Positions 59,230-64,000 of a stretch of DNA of 64,000 nt are shown here, piece by piece. Position 1 is the stretch's first letter. Every line of letters starts with the position of its first letter. Both the position numbers and the translations under genes were made by a program. A model generated the notes under the pieces. That model saw nothing but the letters and a program-made list of their open reading frames with translations. It ran no database searches and had not been told where the DNA came from. Source of the DNA: Isoptericola dokdonensis DS-3 (GTDB taxonomy: Bacteria; Actinomycetota; Actinomycetes; Actinomycetales; Cellulomonadaceae); contig NZ_CP014209.1 of NCBI RefSeq assembly GCF_001636295.1, forward strand, positions 310,001 to 374,000. The letters run 5' to 3'.

Positions 59230-59264
59230 AATCCCGCGATCCGCGCCGATGTGATCGCGGGATT
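59230..59264. terminator. Hairpin between the coiled-coil gene and the AbiV-like gene
   Basis: The 12-bp arms AATCCCGCGATC (59230-59241) and GATCGCGGGATT (59253-59264) enclose an 11-base loop in an AT-richer spacer. It lies 140 bases after the coiled-coil stop. The rest of 59090-59333 shows no gene. Confidence 0.65.
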
Positions 59265-59333
59265 CTGAAAAATCTGGCCGACTCCTCTGCAGGGGTGCGC
59301 TGGCGTGTCAGCGGGCGCTGGGAGACTGGTTCC

Positions 59334-60013
59334 ATGGAAAAGACCGTCTCGTCGGAGTTCATACGTCGCTGGTGGCGCGCCCTGCTGGAGAACGCCGCTG
59401 ACCTTGTTGACGACGCAGACGCCTTGCGTGAGCGTGGTTCGTACGCGCGTGCTCCGTCGTTGACGATCCTCGCGCGCGAGGAGATCGCGAAGGCATCGTG
59501 GGTCTACGGGGCTTCCGAGGACGCGTGGACGGACACCAAACCAACGGTCACCCTGACTGGGGACCTCGCGGACGCGAGGAAGCTCCGTATGCACGGTCCG
59601 AAGATCGCGGAGTCGTTGCTTATGAGCATTGGTGCGCATGGTTCTGGGACGTCGCGCAGCCTGTCGATGTCGACGGCCTGCCGGTCGACCCGGAGGCAGT
59701 CATCGAGGCGCTGACATCTCTGTATTGCCATGTCTCTCCGCGAACGCGAGCGATGAACGACGAGAAGATGAGCGGTTTCTACGTCGATGCGGACTACGAG
59801 GCCGAGGACGTGCACGGTCCCGCCGACGCGGGCGACGACGGGTTGGTGGACCTCATCGTCGACACCGCGCGCATTGCGGAGATGCTCCTCGTCCGGGATC
59901 ACTCACGCATGAAGTTTGCTGATCCTGCGGTGCCTTATGACGGAACGCACGGGTTGCAGGTCCGGTTCCTGGACTACTCGGGCGCGTTCGCCGATGAGGG
60001 CGACGACGAATAG
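59334..60013 (+). pseudogene. AbiV family abortive-infection gene with an internal frameshift
   Basis: From the ATG at 59334 the first frame gives 'SEFIRRWWRALLENAADLVD', 'DADALRERGSYARAPSLTIL' and 'AREEIAKASWVYG', the AbiV pattern (helix, dA..L...G.Y..A..L..L..EEi.K). At about 59615-59622 homology passes to another frame, 'YEHWCAWFWDVAQPVDVDGL', which continues to 60013. The joined product would be about 226 aa, normal for the family. AbiV blocks phage translation in Lactococcus. Either the gene is broken, a base is wrong in the sequence, or the shift is programmed. Confidence 0.7.
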
Positions 60014-60345
60014 GTGCGCCCGGGACGTGCCGTGAGCGTCCCCTGGCGCGTCGGGAGGGTCGGTCTGCTGTCGTGTCGCGGGGCGGCCGTTGGGACGCTC
60101 TGCGGCGCGGTCCGGACGTTCGTAGACGCTCGTCCACGCCGCGTCGGGCAGTGTGAGCGTGTGCGCGTCGTCCCGGGTTCAAGCCTCCGACGCGTTCGGC
60201 AGGATGCCCTCGCCGTCCTCACTGTGTACCCGTTGCGTACCGGGACGACAGAAACGGCCCCCCACCGCTGGCAAACGTTGAGAGACGTTCACGCAGGTGA
60301 GAGGCCGTTTCCGCGGCATCGTCCGAGGTCAGTTAGACCCCGGGC
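60014..60345. other. Right end of the inserted element, no gene seen
   Basis: These 332 bases show no credible gene on either strand. They contain a hairpin near 60251-60311 and a GTGTACCCGTTGCGTACC direct-repeat-like stretch near 60222-60240, which could be an arm-type integrase site. Confidence 0.5.
60251..60311 (-). terminator. Hairpin downstream of the current glnA stop, inside the element
   Basis: GAAACGGCC (60251-60259) pairs with GGCCGTTTC (60303-60311), with an inner AACGTT/AACGTC-like stem. It is placed 35 bases after the glnA stop on the minus strand, so it can replace the terminator stranded at 56518. Confidence 0.6.
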
Positions 60346-60367
60346 TTAGATGTCGTAGTAGAGCTCG
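60345..60367 (-). other. Attachment site copy at the glnA 3' end
   Basis: This copy encodes ELYYDI-stop of the functional glnA and contains the core AGATGTCGTAG at 60348-60358. Its partner is at 56619-56641. Confidence 0.7.
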
Positions 60368-61770
60368 AACTCGTGGGGGTGCGGACGCAGACGCACGGGG
60401 TCGATCTCGTTGGTGCGCTTGTAGTCGATCCAGGTGGTGATGAGGTCCTCGGTGAAGACGTCGCCCTGGGTCAGGTACTCGTGGTCGGCCTCGAGGGTGT
60501 CGAGGGTCTCGCCGAGCGAGCTGGGCACCTGGGCGATCTGCGCGTGCTCCTCGGGGGGCAGCTCGTACAGGTCCTTGTCGACCGGCGCCGGGGGCTCGAT
60601 GCGGTTCTTGATGCCGTCGATGCCGGCGAGCAGCTGCGCGGAGAAGGCGAGGTACGGGTTCGCCGACGGATCGGGCACGCGGAACTCGACGCGCTTGGCC
60701 TTCGGGGAGGAACCGGTGACCGGGATGCGGATGCACGCGGAGCGGTTGCGGGCCGAGTAGACCAGGTTGACCGGGGCCTCGTAGCCGGGGACCAGGCGGT
60801 GGTAGGAGTTCACCGACGGGTTGGTGAACGCCAGCAGCGACGGGGCGTGCTTGAGCAGACCGCCGATGTACCAGCGGGCGATGTCCGAGAGGCCGCCGTA
60901 GCCCTTCTCGTCGTAGAACAGCGGCTCGCCGTTCAGCCACAGCGACTGGTGGGAGTGCATGCCCGAGCCGTTGTCACCGAAGATCGGCTTCGGCATGAAC
61001 GTGACCGACTTGCCGGCGTTGAAGCCGACGTTCTTGATGACGTACTTGAACTTCATCAGGTCGTCGGCCGCGTGCAGCAGCGTGTTGAAGCGGTAGTTGA
61101 TCTCCTGCTGGCCGGCGGTGCCCACCTCGTGGTGCGCGCGCTCGACGCTCAGGCCGACCTCGCCGAGGGTGGCGACCATGTCGTCGCGCAGGTCCGCGAA
61201 GCGGTCCGACGGGGAGGTGGGGAAGTAGCCGCCCTTGTAGCGCGTCTTGTACGCCTTGTTGCCGCCCTCCTCCTCACGACCGGTGTTCCACGCCGCCTCG
61301 ACCGAGTCGATCGAGTAGAACGAGGAGTGGGAGTTGGTCTCGAAGCGCGCCTCGTCGAAGACGTAGAACTCCGCCTCGGGGGCGAAGAACGCGGTGTCCG
61401 CGATGCCGGTGGAGGCGAGGTAGGCCTCGGCCTTGGCGGCGATGTTGCGCGGGTCGCGGGAGTACGGCTCGTCCGTGAACGGGTCCACGATCGAGAAGTT
61501 GATGACGAGCGTCTTGCGCTTGCGGAACGGGTCGATGAAGGCGGTCTTGACGTCCGGGACCAGCTTCATGTCCGACTCGTGGATCGCCTGGAAGCCACGG
61601 ATCGAGGAGCCGTCGAACATGAGGCCCTCCGTGAAGGAGTCCTCCGAGAACTGGTCGACGGGGATGTTGAAGTGCTGCATGACGCCCGGCAGGTCGATGA
61701 ACCGGACGTCGATGAACTCCACCCCTTCGTTGCGGGTGAAGGCGATTGCCTCCTCGGCATTGGTGAACAT
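60346..61770 (-). CDS. glnA: Glutamine synthetase type I, 474 aa
   Basis: This is the main ammonia-assimilating glutamine synthetase, a dodecamer. 'FDGSSIRGF', 'EFYVFDE', '[14 protein letters not shown]', '[19 protein letters not shown]' and '[11 protein letters not shown]' are the active-site segments. The adenylylation site is Tyr402 in 'DLYELPPEE', the target of glnE. The ATG at 61770 has an AAGGAG ribosome site. The last codons (ELYYDI-stop) lie in the attachment site of the inserted element, so the present 3' end may have been supplied by it; the coding sequence is intact. Confidence 0.96.
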   Translation of the reverse strand: MFTNAEEAIAFTRNEGVEFIDVRFIDLPGVMQHFNIPVDQFSEDSFTEGLMFDGSSIRGFQAIHESDMKLVPDVKTAFIDPFRKRKTLVINFSIVDPFTDEPYSRDPRNIAAKAEAYLASTGIADTAFFAPEAEFYVFDEARFETNSHSSFYSIDSVEAAWNTGREEEGGNKAYKTRYKGGYFPTSPSDRFADLRDDMVATLGEVGLSVERAHHEVGTAGQQEINYRFNTLLHAADDLMKFKYVIKNVGFNAGKSVTFMPKPIFGDNGSGMHSHQSLWLNGEPLFYDEKGYGGLSDIARWYIGGLLKHAPSLLAFTNPSVNSYHRLVPGYEAPVNLVYSARNRSACIRIPVTGSSPKAKRVEFRVPDPSANPYLAFSAQLLAGIDGIKNRIEPPAPVDKDLYELPPEEHAQIAQVPSSLGETLDTLEADHEYLTQGDVFTEDLITTWIDYKRTNEIDPVRLRPHPHEFELYYDI

Positions 61771-61903
61771 GCATGCGCTCCTTGATGGGACGGGGCCACG
61801 TGGCTCGGCGACCATGACGCTAGGACCGTACCGTTACCCCCGCGTGGCCCGGAAGTTTCGTCCACGTTACGTAGCGCCCGATCGGGCCGCGTACCCTGGG
61901 GAC

Positions 61904-62350
61904 ATGGCCACGCGCAGAGATTTCGGGTCCTGGCTGAGCGGCCCGAACGTCCCGACAGGTGAGACGCGAGACCGTGACGGTCTCGGTCTGCCGGCCTCCG
62001 GGCCCGGGTCGCGGGCCGGCCTGGGACGTCGTGTCGTCGCCCTCTGCGTCGACTGGGCGGCCGCCAGCGCCATCAGCTACGCCTTCTTCGACTACGGCTC
62101 GCTGGCCACGCTGGGCGTCTTCGCCGCCATGAACTTCGTGCTCGTCGCGACGGTCGGCGCGACCCTCGGGCACGCGCTGCTGCGCCTGCAGGTCCGTCGC
62201 CTCGGCGTGAGGGGCCCGCACATCGTCGGGTTCGGTCGCGGAGCCCTGCGCGCCGCGCTGGTGTGCCTCGTCATCCCCGCCGTCGTGTGGGACGCCGACG
62301 GCCGCGGGCTCCACGACAAGGCGGCCGGGACCGTCATCGTGCGTCGATGA
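61904..62350 (+). CDS. RDD family membrane protein, 148 aa
   Basis: This small membrane protein has the RDD signature in degenerate form ('GRRVVALCVDWAAASAISYA' at residues 41-60), three hydrophobic segments and a C-terminal 'DADGRGLHDKAAGTVIV' typical of the family. The function is unknown; ion exchange has been proposed for some RDD proteins. It lies divergent from glnA and convergent with the DUF4191 gene, as in mycobacteria (the Rv2219A position). Confidence 0.88.
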   Translation: MATRRDFGSWLSGPNVPTGETRDRDGLGLPASGPGSRAGLGRRVVALCVDWAAASAISYAFFDYGSLATLGVFAAMNFVLVATVGATLGHALLRLQVRRLGVRGPHIVGFGRGALRAALVCLVIPAVVWDADGRGLHDKAAGTVIVRR

Positions 62351-62397
62351 CCGTCCCGGCCGCTCTGTCGTGATTCCCGCGGCCGTGCTGCGAGGAC

Positions 62398-63126
62398 TCA
62401 GCGCCCGCGCATCCCCTTGCGGTCGGGGCGCGCCCTGAGCGGGTCGACGCCCTTCGGCACCGGCAGACGGACGCCGCCGAGGGCCTTGAGCCGCTTGCCG
62501 ACCTCGCCGGCCTCGGCCCGGGTGAGCTGCTTCTTCATCTTCTGGACCTGCCGGGCGACCTTGGGCAGCGGCACCTGACCGGCCTCGCCGCCGACCTGGA
62601 TGGTCGTGACGGGGACGTTCTGGATCACGCGCGTGGTGCGGCGCCGCTCGTCGTCGAGCATCCGCTGCACGCGGTGCGCCGGACCCTCGGAGACGAGGAC
62701 GACGCCCGCGCGGCCGACGCCGCGGAACACGAGGTCCTGCTGGCGGTTCACCGCGACCGGCTCGTCGTCGAACGTCCAGCCGCCGCGGACCGTGCCGAGG
62801 GCGGCACGGACGGCGCCCGGCTGCCCCTCGATCTGGGTGTACGCGGCCCGCTCGGCGCGCCGGGTCAGGATGAACATCGCGGCGAGCAGCGCGAACGGCA
62901 GGCCGACGACGGCGGCGTAGATCGGGTGACCGGTGAGGAAGCCGATGAGCAGCGCGACCGCGAGCACGCCGCAGAACACCGCGAGCATCACCCAGGTGAC
63001 GAGCGGGTCCTGCCGCTTCGTCATCTTGTAGGCGGACCACACCTGGTGGTACCAGCGCTGCTTCTTGGGCTTCTTCTGCTTCGGGGTGGACGCCGGCTCG
63101 CCGGCGTCGGACTTGGTGCGGGCCAT
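62398..63126 (-). CDS. DUF4191 family membrane protein, 242 aa
   Basis: This actinobacterial family is always placed beside lipA. A Lys-rich N-terminus ('PKQKKPKKQRWYHQVWSAYK') is followed by two membrane helices (about 43-62 and 68-90), then a soluble domain with 'AVNRQQDLVFRGVGRAGVVL' and a basic C-terminus. The function is unknown. It lies 11 bases downstream of lipA on the same strand, so the two form an operon. Confidence 0.92.
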   Translation of the reverse strand: MARTKSDAGEPASTPKQKKPKKQRWYHQVWSAYKMTKRQDPLVTWVMLAVFCGVLAVALLIGFLTGHPIYAAVVGLPFALLAAMFILTRRAERAAYTQIEGQPGAVRAALGTVRGGWTFDDEPVAVNRQQDLVFRGVGRAGVVLVSEGPAHRVQRMLDDERRRTTRVIQNVPVTTIQVGGEAGQVPLPKVARQVQKMKKQLTRAEAGEVGKRLKALGGVRLPVPKGVDPLRARPDRKGMRGR

Positions 63127-63137
63127 GGTGCCTGATT

Positions 63138-64000
63138 CTACTGGGCGCGAGGAGCGACGAGGCTCGCCGCCTCCTGGCGCGAGGTGGTCGGTTCGGTGAG
63201 GTGCGCCAGGGCGGCCGGGACCGCCTCGCCGCGCTTGGTCATGGCCTGGCCCCACAGACGGCCGGCCCGGTACGACGACCGCACCAGCGGCCCCGCCATG
63301 ACGCCGAGGAATCCGGTGGACTCCGCGAACTCGCTGAGCTCGACGAACTCCTCGGGGCGCACCCACCGCTCGACGGGGTGGTGGCGCAGGGAGGGGCGCA
63401 GGTACTGGGTGATGGTGATGAGGTCGCAGCCCGCGTCGTGCAGGTCCACGAGGGCCTGCTTGACCTCGTCGATGGTCTCGCCCATGCCGAGGATGAGGTT
63501 CGACTTGGTGACGAGCCCGGCCTCGCGGGCGCGGGTGAGCACGGCGAGGGAGCGGTCGTAGCGGAACGCGGGCCGGATCTGCTTGAAGATGCGCGGCACG
63601 GTCTCGACGTTGTGCGCCATGACCTCGGGCCGCGACTCGTTGACCTGGTCGAGCAGCTCGGGGATGGCGTTGAAGTCGGGGATGAGCAGCTCGACGCCGG
63701 TGCCCGGGTTGAGGGCGTGGATCTGGCGGACCGTCTCGGCGTAGAGCCAGGCGCCGCCGTCGGGCAGGTCGTCGCGGGCGACGCCGGTGACGGTCGAGTA
63801 CTTCAGGCCCATCTGCTGGACGGACTCGGCGACGCGGCGGGGCTCGTCGGCGTCGAAGTCGGCGGGCTTGCCGGTGTCGATCTGGCAGAAGTCGCAGCGG
63901 CGGGTGCACTGGTCGCCACCGATGAGGAACGTCGCCTCCCGGTCCTCCCAGCACTCGAAGATGTTCGGACAGCCGGCCTCTTCGCACACGGTGTGCAGGG
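63138..64000 (-). CDS. lipA: Lipoyl synthase, partial (N-terminus beyond the window)
   Basis: LipA is a radical-SAM enzyme that inserts sulfur into octanoyl groups on pyruvate dehydrogenase and related E2 proteins. The auxiliary cluster cysteines ('[17 protein letters not shown]') are at the window edge, and the radical-SAM motif '[12 protein letters not shown]' (CxxxCxxC) follows. The C-terminal 'VRSSYRAGR' serine ligand is present. About 287 residues are visible; the first ~40-50 are missing. The aceE gene upstream in the window encodes a part of its target complex. Confidence 0.95.
   Translation of the reverse strand, partial: LHTVCEEAGCPNIFECWEDREATFLIGGDQCTRRCDFCQIDTGKPADFDADEPRRVAESVQQMGLKYSTVTGVARDDLPDGGAWLYAETVRQIHALNPGTGVELLIPDFNAIPELLDQVNESRPEVMAHNVETVPRIFKQIRPAFRYDRSLAVLTRAREAGLVTKSNLILGMGETIDEVKQALVDLHDAGCDLITITQYLRPSLRHHPVERWVRPEEFVELSEFAESTGFLGVMAGPLVRSSYRAGRLWGQAMTKRGEAVPAALAHLTEPTTSRQEAASLVAPRAQ

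Larger units (their letters stand above)
56622..60358. mobile_element. Degraded integrative element inserted at the 3' end of glnA
   Basis: The segment between the two 11-bp core copies is about 3.7 kb. It contains an integrase C-terminal remnant next to the left border, a prohead-protease remnant, a DUF6602 protein, a membrane/coiled-coil protein and a frameshifted AbiV-like gene. Base composition is less GC-rich around 57.7-58.5 and 59.1-59.3 kb. Gene order on both sides (DUF429/glnE left, glnA/RDD/lipA right) is the conserved actinobacterial order. It appears to be the remains of a prophage or satellite that carried defence genes. Confidence 0.75.

Noticed and set aside
59055..59639. Open frame on the minus strand across the AbiV-like gene
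   Set aside because: It crosses the 59230 hairpin and runs antisense to the AbiV-like gene. Its product is low-complexity with no recognised motif.
60170..60200. GGGTTCAAGCCTCCGACG, resembling a tRNA T-arm at the element's right end
   Set aside because: No matching acceptor, D-arm or anticodon stem is found around it.
1..64000. CRISPR array or intact insertion sequence
   Set aside because: No regularly spaced direct repeats of CRISPR size and no transposase gene were seen; the only mobile DNA is the element at glnA.

Overview
The window is high-GC DNA from an actinobacterium. Actinobacterial family content (FasR, DUF3052, DUF3145, homodimeric AceE, polyphosphate glucokinase, glnE with two glnA genes, class-A RNase P RNA) and the sparse AT signals suggest a member of the Micrococcales such as a Cellulomonas or Promicromonospora relative; the genus is inference. 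Most of it is conserved chromosomal core, with one clear inserted island.

1-13.8 kb: housekeeping block. A CsbD stress protein, an AlkA-like glycosylase, a DUF4260 membrane protein, tRNA-Met, peptide deformylase and a DUF3145 protein are followed by the type II fatty-acid operon read leftward (fasR, fabD, fabH, acpP, fabF). Then come the pyruvate dehydrogenase E1 gene aceE, DUF3052, an AhpE-type peroxiredoxin and tRNA-Val.

13.8-21.9 kb: a DosR/DevR-type hypoxia or dormancy cluster. It has a LuxR-type response regulator, a two-GAF sensor kinase that keeps the haem histidine and distal tyrosine of DosS, DoxX, three tandem-USP proteins, a flavodoxin and a GyrI-like protein. Three 15-bp palindromes resembling DosR boxes lie 5' of the three leftward operons.

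21.9-25.5 kb: a TetR-controlled set (SDR, TetR, quinone-oxidoreductase-like protein, alpha/beta hydrolase). The same inverted repeat occurs at the promoters of both target units.

25.5-41.1 kb: an accessory stretch. It holds an FUSC-like membrane protein, an ANTAR regulator, a GSP39-type SDR, a three-gene cluster (acyl-CoA dehydrogenase-like, PIG-L deacetylase/NodS-like methyltransferase fusion, GT2), a kinase lacking the catalytic-loop lysine, a five-repeat surface protein with an LAxTG sorting signal, a GT61/DUF563 glycosyltransferase and a family-A DNA polymerase homologue.

41.1-56.5 kb: Nif3, zinc-ribbon and histidine-phosphatase genes, YaaA, rnpB, a ribbon-helix-helix pair, a STAS protein, ppgK, panB, glnA2, glnE, DUF808 (preceded by a tiny Cys-rich ORF) and DUF429.

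56.6-60.35 kb: a degraded integrative element inserted exactly at the 3' end of glnA. The end of glnA is duplicated at both borders, an integrase C-terminal remnant abuts the far border, and a prohead-protease remnant, a DUF6602 nuclease-like protein, a membrane/coiled-coil protein and a frameshifted AbiV-like gene lie inside. The old glnA terminator is stranded beyond the far border. From 60.35 kb the core resumes with glnA, RDD, DUF4191 and lipA (cut by the window end).
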